A DNA stretch of 64,000 nucleotides, from assembly GCF_007679035.1 (NCBI RefSeq), contig NZ_VEFR01000002.1, forward strand, positions 599,245 to 663,244. Reading direction: 5' to 3'. Numbering within the stretch: position 1 is the stretch's first letter; each line of letters opens with the position of its first letter. The notes under the pieces are model-generated. The model did no database searches. It saw only the letters and a list, made by a program, of their open reading frames with translations, and had not been told where the DNA came from. This stretch comes from Agrococcus jejuensis. Lineage in GTDB: Bacteria > Actinomycetota > Actinomycetes > Actinomycetales > Microbacteriaceae. Shown here in pieces: positions 18,599 through 26,181 of the stretch. A program made the translations under genes and the position numbers.

Positions 18599-19030
18599 TC
18601 ACCCCTCGGCGACCGCGGCACCCTCGGCGAACGCATCCACGAACTCGCCGGTCGGCGGGATCTCGGTGATGACGTCCACGAGCACGCCGGCGGGGTCGGC
18701 CACGATGAAGTGGCGTTGGCCGAACGCCTCCGAGCGGATGGCCAGTCGCGGCTCGAGGCCGCCGTCGACGACGAGGCGCTGCCACTCGGCGTCGACGTCG
18801 TCGACCTCGAGGTTGACGAGGATCCCGGCTGCGGTGGCGCCGCGGTAGCCCTCCGGGATCGTCGGATGCGTCGCGTCGAGGAACGCGATCTCGGCGCCGC
18901 TCGTCTCGTGGCGCAGGCTCACGTACCAGTCGGCCGCGAACGACTCGATGAAGCCGAGGCGCTGCTGCCAGAACGCGGCCGTCTCGGCGACGCGGTCGGT
19001 GGCGATGACGGGGTAGAGACGGTGCAACAT
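18599..19030 (-). CDS. VOC-superfamily (glyoxalase/bleomycin-resistance-like) protein
   Basis: 143 residues, one vicinal-oxygen-chelate module: LYPVIATDRVAETAAFWQQRLGF, then LVNLEVDDVDAEWQRLV and FIVADPAGVLVDVITEI. Metal ligands are partly recognisable. Divergent from a TetR gene with twin palindromes between, so probably induced by the TetR ligand, for example a reactive aldehyde or drug (inference). AAGGAG ribosome binding site present. Confidence 0.88.
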   Translation of the reverse strand: MLHRLYPVIATDRVAETAAFWQQRLGFIESFAADWYVSLRHETSGAEIAFLDATHPTIPEGYRGATAAGILVNLEVDDVDAEWQRLVVDGGLEPRLAIRSEAFGQRHFIVADPAGVLVDVITEIPPTGEFVDAFAEGAAVAEG

Positions 19031-19046
19031 GGCTTCTCCTTCGTTC

Positions 19047-19095
19047 GCATACCGTCGGTATGCGGACGAAGGTACGTCGCATACCGTCGGTATGT
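19047..19095. promoter_or_regulatory. Twin TetR operators between VOC and TetR genes
   Basis: GCATACCGTCGGTATGC (19047-19063) and GCATACCGTCGGTATGT (19079-19095) are near-identical 17-bp palindromes offset by 32 bp, three turns, on one face of the helix. One lies beside the VOC start, the other immediately upstream of the CAAGAT -10-like element of the tetR gene. Confidence 0.85.
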
Positions 19096-19107
19096 CAAGA
19101 TGGCTGC

Positions 19108-19704
19108 ATGAGCCCGTCGATCCGTACCGAGCAGCGCGACGCCACGCGACGCGCGCTCGTCGACGCCGCATCCGCGCGCTTCGCCGCCGACGGCTACGCC
19201 GCGACCGGCCTGCCCGCCATCGTCGCCGACGCCGCCGTGACGAAGGGCGCGATGTACCACCACTTTGCGTCGAAGGCCGAGCTCTTCGAGGCCGTGCTCG
19301 CCCAGGTGCAGGAGTCCGTCGGCGCACAGGTCGCCGCGGCAGCCGAGGCGGAGACGGATGCGTGGAGCCAGCTGCTCTTGGGGTGCCGTGCCTTCCTGAC
19401 CGCGTCGACTGACGCATCCGTGCGGCGCATCATGCTCGTCGACGGCCCCTCGGTGCTGGGCTGGGCGCGGTGGCGCGCGCACGACGACGCGACGTCGGCG
19501 CGTCACCTCGGCGAGGCGATCGCAGCGCTCATCGCCGACGGCACGCTCACGCAGGTCGACTCGGTGGCGACGACGCGCCTGCTGTCGGGCGCGATGAACG
19601 AGGCCGCGCTGTGGCTCGCCGACGCCCCCGCCGCGCGTCGCGCATCCGACCTCGACGCCGCGATGGCGTCGCTCACGCGCATGCTCGAGGGGCTCCGCGC
19701 GTAG
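19108..19704 (+). CDS. TetR-family transcriptional regulator
   Basis: 198 residues. HTH at about 28-55 (GLPAIVADAAVTKGAMYHHFASKAELF); the C-terminal domain (LLLGCRAFLTASTDASVRRIMLVDGPSVLGW) resembles the TetR_C_33/AefR-like group. It most likely represses itself and the divergent VOC gene through the twin 17-bp palindromes. Confidence 0.92.
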   Translation: MSPSIRTEQRDATRRALVDAASARFAADGYAATGLPAIVADAAVTKGAMYHHFASKAELFEAVLAQVQESVGAQVAAAAEAETDAWSQLLLGCRAFLTASTDASVRRIMLVDGPSVLGWARWRAHDDATSARHLGEAIAALIADGTLTQVDSVATTRLLSGAMNEAALWLADAPAARRASDLDAAMASLTRMLEGLRA

Positions 19705-19710
19705 TCCCCG

Positions 19711-19876
19711 TCGCGAGGTGCGGTTCGCCTATCGAGGTGGAGCTCACCGCGCACCTCGACAGGACAAGCGCACCTCGCAACGAGAAGCGCACCTCGCAGA
19801 GAGAGGCGCACCTCGCAGAGAGAGGCGCACCTCGCAGAGAGAGGCGCACCTCGCAGCGAGAAGTGCACCTCGCAAC
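19711..19876. repeat. 19-bp-unit repeat array C, six tandem units
   Basis: Six head-to-tail 19-bp units occupy 19763-19876 with no spacers (GAGAGGCGCACCTCGCAGA and variants; first and last end in CAAC). An opposed partial unit (CGCGAGGTGCGGTTCGCC, 19713 onward) makes the left end foldable against any of them. Lies between the convergent tetR and transketolase genes. Confidence 0.93.
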
Positions 19877-19889
19877 GGAGCGGCGCGGG

Positions 19890-21971
19890 TCAGCGCGCGA
19901 GCACCTCGTGAGCCGCGGCGAGCACCGCATCCGTCGTCATGCCGCGGCGAGCCATGACCTGGTCGCCGGCGCCCGACTCGCCGAACTCGTCGATCGACAC
20001 GACGCGGCCGTCGAGGCCCACCCAGCGCCACCATGCGTCGCCGCGGCCGGCCTCGACCGCCACGCGAGCGCGCAGCGTCGGCGGCAGCACCTCGTCGCGC
20101 CACTCGGCCGGCGCCGACGAGAACCATTCGACGCACGGCATCGAGACGACGCGAGCCGCGACGCCCTCCGCAGCCAGCGCCTGAGCGGCAGCGAGCGCCA
20201 GCTGCACCTCGGAGCCCGTCGCGATGAGCGCGACGTCCGACCCGTCGCCGTGCTGCCATGCCACGTAGCCGCCGTGCGCGACCGACTCGTCGAGGTCTGC
20301 CCGCGCGGGCAGCACCGGCAGCCCCTGCCGCGACAGCACGAGCGCCGTCGGGCCGGTGGGCGCAGACAGGATGCGCCTCCATGCCGCGAGCACCTCGGGG
20401 CCGTCGGCGGGGCGCACGACGTCGAGCCCCGGGATCGTGCGCAGCGCCGCGACCTGCTCGACGGGCTGGTGCGTGGGGCCATCCTCGCCGACCGCGACCG
20501 AGTCGTGCGTGTAGACGTGGATCGCGGGGAGGCCCATGAGCGCCTGCAGGCGCAGCGCCGGGCGCTGGTAGTCGCTGAACGCGAGGTACGTGGATGCGTA
20601 CGGGCGCCACAGCCCGTGCAGCGCGATGCCCGAGAGGATCGCCGCCATCGCGTGCTCGCGGACGCCGAAGTGCACGAAGTCGCCGCCGGGGTTCGCGCGC
20701 GACATGGCCTCGCCCGGCACGGCGACGCTCGTCGAGCCCGACAGGTCGGCCGAGCCGCCGAAGAGGCCGCCCCACTGCTGCAGCGCCTGCAGCACCGCGC
20801 CGTTCGTCGCGCGGGTCGCGACCGACGCGCCCTCCGCGGGCGCCTCGACCGCGTCGAGCTCCGCGAGCCCCGCCTCCATCGCGAGCGCGCCCGCGAATCC
20901 GCCGTCGGTGTGCCAGCCGGCCACGCCCGAGCAGCGGCGCATCATGACGCGACCGGGCGCCGACTCCATCCAGGCCGCGTACGCGTCGCGCCACTCGCCG
21001 TGCAGGCGCGCGCCGCGCTCGAGCGCGCGCCGCGTGACCGTGAGCACCTCGGGCGTCACGAGGTCGTCGAGGGATGCGTCGGCAGCGATGCCGAGCGCGG
21101 TCTTCACGGCCGCGACCTCGGCGTCGCCGAACCCGCCGGAGTGCGCGGCGGGCGTGCCGCCGATCACGCGCGAGGGCCAGCCGATCGTCGAGCGCACGGC
21201 GACGAGCGTCGGGCGGCCGGTGCGCTCCTTCGCGGCCGACAGCACGCGCTCGATCTCGGCCAGGTCGCGGAAGTCCTCGATCTCGAGCACGCGCCACCCG
21301 TAGGCGGCGTAGCGAGCACGCACGTCCTCGTCGAACGCGACGTCGGTGCCGCCGTCGATCGTGATGCGGTTGTCGTCCCAGATGAGCACGAGGTTCTCGA
21401 GGCCGAGGGTGCCCGCGAGGCTCGACGCCTCGCCTGACACGCCCTCCTGCAGGCAGCCGTCGCCCGCGAGCACGAACACCGTCGGGTCGAAGACGCCCGT
21501 GCCGGCGCCGTGCAGCGCCTCGTCGCGGCGGGCGGCGAGCGCGATGCCGACCGCCGACGCGACGCCCTGCCCGAGCGGACCCGTCGACATCTCGACGCCT
21601 GCCGTGTGCCCGAGCTCGGGGTGGCCGGGCGTGCGGGCGTCGAGCTGGCGGGACGCGGCGACGTCGGCGAGCGCGAGGTCGTAGCCCGTGAGGTGCAGCT
21701 GCGTGTACAGCAGCAGGCTCGCGTGGCCCGCGCTCAGCACGAGGCGGTCGCGGCCCTCCCACGTGGGGTCGGCGGGATCGTGGCGCAGGATGCGCTGGAA
21801 CAGCACGTGCGCGAGCGGCGCCATCGCCATCGCGGTGCCCGCGTGGCCGTGGCCCTTGGCCTGCACGACGTGCGCGGGGATCGCGACGGCAGCCGCGACG
21901 GCGCGGCGCTCGGCGTCGTGGCGGGCTCCCAGCACGGAGTCGGGCAGGATCGTGGTGACGTCGTCGGCCAT
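19890..21971 (-). CDS. tkt: Transketolase
   Basis: 693 residues, a complete single-chain transketolase that transfers two-carbon ketol units in pentose metabolism (TPP- and Mg-dependent). GHGHAG (40-45) supplies a catalytic histidine, STGPLGQG is at 129-136, the TPP motif begins GDGCLQEG at 170 and ends WDDN about 30 residues later, and FGVREHAM carries the Glu that activates TPP. It is divergent from a ROK regulator and close to a sugar PTS, so it is likely a pathway-specific copy rather than the housekeeping one (inference). Confidence 0.93.
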   Translation of the reverse strand: MADDVTTILPDSVLGARHDAERRAVAAAVAIPAHVVQAKGHGHAGTAMAMAPLAHVLFQRILRHDPADPTWEGRDRLVLSAGHASLLLYTQLHLTGYDLALADVAASRQLDARTPGHPELGHTAGVEMSTGPLGQGVASAVGIALAARRDEALHGAGTGVFDPTVFVLAGDGCLQEGVSGEASSLAGTLGLENLVLIWDDNRITIDGGTDVAFDEDVRARYAAYGWRVLEIEDFRDLAEIERVLSAAKERTGRPTLVAVRSTIGWPSRVIGGTPAAHSGGFGDAEVAAVKTALGIAADASLDDLVTPEVLTVTRRALERGARLHGEWRDAYAAWMESAPGRVMMRRCSGVAGWHTDGGFAGALAMEAGLAELDAVEAPAEGASVATRATNGAVLQALQQWGGLFGGSADLSGSTSVAVPGEAMSRANPGGDFVHFGVREHAMAAILSGIALHGLWRPYASTYLAFSDYQRPALRLQALMGLPAIHVYTHDSVAVGEDGPTHQPVEQVAALRTIPGLDVVRPADGPEVLAAWRRILSAPTGPTALVLSRQGLPVLPARADLDESVAHGGYVAWQHGDGSDVALIATGSEVQLALAAAQALAAEGVAARVVSMPCVEWFSSAPAEWRDEVLPPTLRARVAVEAGRGDAWWRWVGLDGRVVSIDEFGESGAGDQVMARRGMTTDAVLAAAHEVLAR

Positions 21972-22056
21972 GTCCGCTACTTTGGCATAGAAGTAGTCGA
22001 AAGTCGACGCGGCATCGGTCCTGAGGGGCTCGCAGCGACGCAGAGAGGAGTCCATC
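21972..22056. promoter_or_regulatory. Divergent tkt/ROK control region
   Basis: An inverted pair ACTTT/AAAGT with 16 bases between (21979-22004) sits between the two starts. Its ends (CTTT and GTCGAAAG) recur, inverted, at 23562-23585 before the PTS genes, so it may be the ROK operator. AGAGAGGAG ribosome binding site before the GTG. Confidence 0.35.
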
Positions 22057-23220
22057 GTGGCCAAGCACCTGTCCACGGGCTCCGGCGTCGTGCTCGACCT
22101 CATCCGCTCGGGCGAGGCGACGACGCGCAGCGAGCTCGTCGACCGGCTCGGCTGGTCGCGCGTCACGATCGGGCGGCGCCTCGACGAGCTGCTCGAGCCC
22201 GGCATCGTCGTGCGCTCCGGCCAGCAGGACTCGCGCGGCGGCCGCCCCGCCGAGGAGTTCGCCGTCAACGCCGACTCCGGCGTGCTGCTGGCCATGGACA
22301 TCGGCTCGAGCCACACCAAGGTCGGCGTCACCGACCTCGTGAGCACCGTGCTCAGCGAGGACGAGGCCGACATCGGCCTCTTCGACGGCCCCGACGACAT
22401 CTTCGACTGGGCCATGCAGGTGTTCGAGCACCTGCTCGCCGCGCACGGCCGCTCGGTCGCCGACGTGCGCGGCATCGGCATCGGCGTGCCCGGCCCCGTC
22501 GACTCCCGCACCGGCATCCTCGGCTCGCCGCAGCTCGATCCACGCTGGGACGACGTCGACGTGTCGCGCTACCTCGGCTCGCTCATGCCCGACGTGGTCG
22601 TGGCCGTCGACCGCGACGTCAACATCCTCGCCGTCGGCGAGTCGCGCCTCGCGTGGCAGGAGTACCGCGACCTCGTGGTCGTGAAGGCCGGCATTGGCGT
22701 GGGCTGCGCGTTCGTGCAGGACGGCGACATCCTGCGCGGCTCGCGCGGCGGCGCCGGCCAGCTCTCGGCGCCCATCCGCGACCGCCTCAGCGAGCCGCTG
22801 CGCCGCCTCGAGACCGTCGCCTCCGGCGGCACGGTGCGCGACGAGCTCACGCGCGGCGGCGCGCGCATCCGCACCTCCGCCGACATCGTGGCGCTCGTGG
22901 ATGCGGGCGACGAGGATGCGATCGCCGCGCTCGAGGAGATCGGCGAGGTCATCGGCTACGCGATCGCCGACGTCGTCGGCCTGCTCAACCCCTCGGCCGT
23001 CGTCATCGGCGGCAACCTTGCGGAGGCGGGTGAGCGGTTCATCGGCTCGATCCGCCGCGCGATCTTCGGCGCGAGCCACGTGTTCTCGCGCCAGGGGCTC
23101 GTCGTGGAGCGGTCGCGCCTCGGCTCGAAGGCCGGCGTGCGCGGCGCGTCGCTGCTGGCGCAGGACGCGCTCTTCGACGCCGACCGCATCAGCCGCATCA
23201 CGCGGCGGCGGGCCGGCTGA
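22057..23220 (+). CDS. ROK-family transcriptional regulator
   Basis: 387 residues: winged helix at about 10-70 (TTRSELVDRLGWSRVTIGRRLDELLE) fused to a ROK sugar-kinase-like domain with LLAMDIGSSHTKVGV (ATP loop) and VKAGIGVGCAFVQDG. The usual zinc-binding CxCGxxGCxE stretch is replaced by RDRLSEPLRRLETVASG, without cysteines, so it neither binds zinc nor is likely to be a kinase. Regulates sugar genes; neighbours point to the transketolase and the PTS. GTG start behind AGAGAGGAG. Confidence 0.88.
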   Translation: MAKHLSTGSGVVLDLIRSGEATTRSELVDRLGWSRVTIGRRLDELLEPGIVVRSGQQDSRGGRPAEEFAVNADSGVLLAMDIGSSHTKVGVTDLVSTVLSEDEADIGLFDGPDDIFDWAMQVFEHLLAAHGRSVADVRGIGIGVPGPVDSRTGILGSPQLDPRWDDVDVSRYLGSLMPDVVVAVDRDVNILAVGESRLAWQEYRDLVVVKAGIGVGCAFVQDGDILRGSRGGAGQLSAPIRDRLSEPLRRLETVASGGTVRDELTRGGARIRTSADIVALVDAGDEDAIAALEEIGEVIGYAIADVVGLLNPSAVVIGGNLAEAGERFIGSIRRAIFGASHVFSRQGLVVERSRLGSKAGVRGASLLAQDALFDADRISRITRRRAG

Positions 23221-23656
23221 CGGCTCGCCTCTCCCGCGGGTCGCCCATCACGCGCTCGCGGAGGTGCGAGCTCGAAGGGCGAGCCTCGAAGGGCCCCGTT
23301 CGCTGACGTCGACCGCAGGGATCCTCTCGAGGCTCGCTTCGTTCGCACCTCGAGGATCGGGCTTGGGGACGATTCCCCAATCAGCTGGTCGAGGAGCGCG
23401 CGAGCCCCTGGGCGAGCCCGCGTCACGAGGCCACGCGACGGCCGCTCTCGGCCAGCCATGCGCGTGGCCGCGCCGAGCAGGGACGTCGCGAGGTCTCGGG
23501 ACGCGGAGGCGCTGCGCGCCTGAGCTCCTCGACCAGCTGATGGGACACCCGACACACCCCGCTTTCGACCAATAGTGTGCAGAAGTCGCCGTTTCCGAGT
23601 AGTGTCGGCCACGCCCGCGAGGCGATGACCCTTCCTCGATGACGCAAGGAGCACAC
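23221..23656. other. 436-bp intergenic region with degenerate repeats and PTS promoter
   Basis: No coding sequence. It holds a bulged hairpin at 23320-23358 (GATCCTC...GAGGATC), a 162-bp element bounded by perfect 18-bp inverted repeats (23380-23541), and a promoter area at 23562-23605 with a direct repeat (TTTCGACCAATAGTGT and TTTCCGAGTAGTGT) whose TAGTGT parts resemble -10 elements. Confidence 0.6.
23380..23541. repeat. MITE-like element with 18-bp terminal inverted repeats
   Basis: ATCAGCTGGTCGAGGAGC (23380-23397) is the exact reverse complement of 23524-23541. The inside has no coding potential but contains scattered GCGCGAGC/GCGCGCC pieces like the GGTCGAGGAGC intergenic repeats common in Microbacteriaceae genomes. 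No target-site duplication seen. Confidence 0.6.
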
Positions 23657-24115
23657 GTGGACCTGGCCGAGCAGCTGCCCGAGACGGCGATCGCGACCCA
23701 CGTCGCCGCCGACGACTGGCGCGCAGCCATCCGAGCAGCAGGCGAGCGGCTCGTCGCGACGGGCGTCACGACCGACGCCTACACCGACGAGATGATCGCC
23801 GCCGTCGAGGAGCACGGCCCGTACATCGTCATCGCCCCCGGGTTCGCGCTCGCGCACTCGCGCCCGAGCCCCGCCGTGCAGCGCACCGGGATCTCGTGGG
23901 TGACGCTCGCCGAGCCCGTCCCGTTCGGCTCGAAGGCGAACGACCCCGTCTCGCTCGTCGTGGGCCTCGCCGCCACCGACCACGACGGCCACCTCGAGAT
24001 CATGGCGGCGCTCGCCGGCATCCTCGCCGACGACGACGCCTTCCAGGCGCTGCTCGCCGCCGACTCCCCCACCGCCGTCCGCGAGCGCCTCGCCGCGCTC
24101 TCGCCGGCAGCCTGA
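23657..24115 (+). CDS. ulaC: PTS EIIA component, ascorbate/SgaT-UlaA family
   Basis: 152 residues of the mannitol/fructose-type EIIA fold. The phospho-accepting His67 lies in VIAPGFALAHSRP, matching the UlaC pattern. It receives phosphate from HPr and passes it to EIIB. The GTG at 23657 is preferred over the ATG at 23639 because AAGGAG lies five bases before it. First gene of a three-gene PTS operon, with 38- and 39-base gaps. Confidence 0.9.
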   Translation: MDLAEQLPETAIATHVAADDWRAAIRAAGERLVATGVTTDAYTDEMIAAVEEHGPYIVIAPGFALAHSRPSPAVQRTGISWVTLAEPVPFGSKANDPVSLVVGLAATDHDGHLEIMAALAGILADDDAFQALLAADSPTAVRERLAALSPAA

Positions 24116-24153
24116 CGCATCCCCATCACCCGATCGAAGAAGAGAGGCACTCC

Positions 24154-24429
24154 ATGAAGATCGTCGCAGTCTGTGGCATGGGCATCGGCACCTCCGTGCT
24201 GCTCAAGATGAACGCAGAGAAGGCGCTTCGCGCACTGGGCGTCGACGACGCCGACGTCGAGGCCGCCGACATCGGCACCGCCCGTGGCGCCGCCCGCACG
24301 GCCGACGTCGTGCTGACGTCCGACGAGCTCGCTCCCGAGATCGGCGACGTCCCCGCGACGGTCATCGTGATCGACAACTTCACGAGCGTCGCCGAGATCA
24401 CCGAGAAGCTCACGCCGCACATCGGCTGA
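24154..24429 (+). CDS. ulaB: PTS EIIB component, ascorbate family
   Basis: 91 residues. The phosphocysteine Cys7 is in the P-loop CGMGIGTSVLLKM, the hallmark of UlaB/SgcB-type EIIB. It relays phosphate from EIIA to the sugar on EIIC. AGAGAGG ribosome binding site before the ATG. Confidence 0.94.
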   Translation: MKIVAVCGMGIGTSVLLKMNAEKALRALGVDDADVEAADIGTARGAARTADVVLTSDELAPEIGDVPATVIVIDNFTSVAEITEKLTPHIG

Positions 24430-24468
24430 GCGCCAGGTCCCTAGAACACACAGCAGAAGGGAGCCGCG

Positions 24469-25977
24469 ATGGAGTGGCTCGTCGTCATCCTCGACTTCAT
24501 CGGGCAGCAGATCCTCAACGTGCCCGCGTACCTCATCGGCATCATCACCGCCGTCGGCCTCATCGCCCTGCGCCGCAACGCCGGCCAGGTCATCGGCGGC
24601 GGCCTCAAGGCGGCCCTCGGCTTCCTGATCCTCGGTGCCGGTGCCAACGTCGTCGTCGCATCGCTCGGCCCGCTCGGCGAGCTCATCCTCGCCGTCACGG
24701 GTGCGCAGGGCGTCATCCCGACGAACGAGGTCATCACGGCGATCGCCTCCGAGCAGTACGGCGCGACGAGCGCCTACGTGCTCGTGCTCGGCTTCCTCGT
24801 GATGCTCGTGCTCGCGCGCTTCACGCCGCTGAGCTACATCTTCCTCACGGGCCACCACATGGTGTTCATGGCCCTCATGCTCACGGTGGTGCTGACCGTC
24901 GGCTTCGGTGAGGACCTCGGATGGCTGGTCGTGCTCGTCGGCGCGGTGCTGCTCGGCGTGATCATGGTCGTCATGCCGGCGTTCGCGCAGCCGTGGATGA
25001 AGAAGATCACGGGCGACGACTCGCTGGCGATCGGCCACTTCGGCACGCTCGGCTACATCGCCGCCGGCGCCGTGGGCCAGGCGACGGGACGCCGCAGCCG
25101 CTCGACGGAGGACATCACGTTCCCTCAGGGGATGAAGTTCCTGCGCGACTCGATGATCGCCACGGCGCTGTCGATGGTGCTCATCTACGAGGTCTTCGCG
25201 ATCTGGGGCCTCATCGCCATCCCCGAGCAGGCCATGGAGCTGTTCGGCTCGGCCGACCCGGGCGCGTTCATCATGGCCGCGTTCGCGCAGGCGCTGCAGT
25301 TCGGCGTCGGCGTCGCCGTGATCCTCTACGGCGTGCGCACGGTGCTCGGCGAGCTCGTGCCCGCCTTCCAGGGCATCGCCGAGAAGGTCGTGCCGGGCGC
25401 CAAGCCGGCCCTCGACATCCCGATCGTGTTCCCGTTCGGCGCGAACGCCGTGCTCATCGGCTTCCTCGCGTCGTTCGCGGGCGGCCTCGTGACGCTCGGC
25501 ATCATCGCGGTGTGGCTCAACCCGGTGCTGGGCCTCGCGCTCATCCTGCCCGGCATGGTGCCGCACTTCTTCACCGGTGGTGGCGCTGGCGTCTTCGGCA
25601 ACTCGACCGGTGGTCGCGTCGGCGCAGCGGTCGGTGGCTTCGTGAACGGCGTGATCATCACGATCCTGCCCGCGGTGCTGCTGCTCGTGCTCGGCGAGTT
25701 CGGCTTCTCGAACTCGACGTTCGGCGACGCCGACTTCGGCTGGTTCGGCACGCTCATCGGCGTCTCGCTCATGGGCGGCACGACGCTCGGCGTCATCCTC
25801 TGCATCGTCATCGCGGTGGTGCTCGTCGTGGCGGCGTCGATCTTCCAGAGGAAGGTCGTCGACGGCGGATGGGTGCCCGGCGCCAAGCGCGACGCGCTGC
25901 TCGCGGCGCAGGCGGCCGAGGCGAAGGCTGCCGCCGATGCCGAGAAGGCTGCGAAGGCGGAGTCGGCGAAGGCCTGA
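24469..25977 (+). CDS. ulaA: PTS EIIC permease, UlaA/SgaT family
   Basis: 502 residues with about 10-11 transmembrane helices. The FLTGHHMVFMA and GMVPHFFTGGGAGVFGN loops are typical of the UlaA fold that carries sugar across the membrane during phosphorylation. The C-terminal 40 residues are an Ala/Lys/Glu-rich cytosolic tail, unusual for the family. Ascorbate is the model substrate, but no ula catabolic genes (lactonase, decarboxylase, epimerases) are present, so the substrate may be another sugar or sugar acid. Confidence 0.93.
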   Translation: MEWLVVILDFIGQQILNVPAYLIGIITAVGLIALRRNAGQVIGGGLKAALGFLILGAGANVVVASLGPLGELILAVTGAQGVIPTNEVITAIASEQYGATSAYVLVLGFLVMLVLARFTPLSYIFLTGHHMVFMALMLTVVLTVGFGEDLGWLVVLVGAVLLGVIMVVMPAFAQPWMKKITGDDSLAIGHFGTLGYIAAGAVGQATGRRSRSTEDITFPQGMKFLRDSMIATALSMVLIYEVFAIWGLIAIPEQAMELFGSADPGAFIMAAFAQALQFGVGVAVILYGVRTVLGELVPAFQGIAEKVVPGAKPALDIPIVFPFGANAVLIGFLASFAGGLVTLGIIAVWLNPVLGLALILPGMVPHFFTGGGAGVFGNSTGGRVGAAVGGFVNGVIITILPAVLLLVLGEFGFSNSTFGDADFGWFGTLIGVSLMGGTTLGVILCIVIAVVLVVAASIFQRKVVDGGWVPGAKRDALLAAQAAEAKAAADAEKAAKAESAKA

Positions 25978-25994
25978 CGCTCGCTGCTGTCCTG

Positions 25995-26029
25995 ACGGGC
26001 GCGCACTCCTCGCGGGGTGCGCGCCCGTT
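25995..26029 (+). terminator. Terminator of the PTS operon
   Basis: ACGGGCGCGCAC pairs with GTGCGCGCCCGT around a 10-base loop, followed by TC, 17 bases after the ulaA stop. Confidence 0.8.
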
Positions 26030-26073
26030 CGGCGTTCGCGGGGCGTGAGCGCGCCGCGCCCGGTGGCGTTGCC

Positions 26074-26164
26074 GTTGCGAGGTGCGCTTCTCGTTGCGAG
26101 GTGCGCTGCTCCTGTCGAGGTGCGCGGAGCGGTGCACCTCAGATGGAGAACCGCACCTCGCAAC
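26074..26164. repeat. 19-bp-unit repeat array D
   Basis: Two tandem units (GTTGCGAGGTGCGCTTCTC, 26074-26092; GTTGCGAGGTGCGCTGCTC, 26093-26111), then a degenerate third, an 8-base core and opposed units ending GCACCTCGCAAC. The layout copies array A but the stem is less perfect. It lies between convergent genes. Confidence 0.9.
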
Positions 26165-26181
26165 GGGATCGCCCGAGCCGC

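Noticed and set aside
19763..19876. CRISPR array
   Set aside because: The 19-bp units abut each other with no unique spacers, and no cas gene is present.
23320..23358. Terminator of the ROK gene
   Set aside because: The hairpin is about 100 bases beyond the stop and bulged; it resembles debris of intergenic repeats more than a terminator, although partial function cannot be excluded.
24469..25977. A true L-ascorbate PTS
   Set aside because: The ascorbate lactonase, decarboxylase and epimerase genes are missing, so only the transporter family, not the substrate, is supported.
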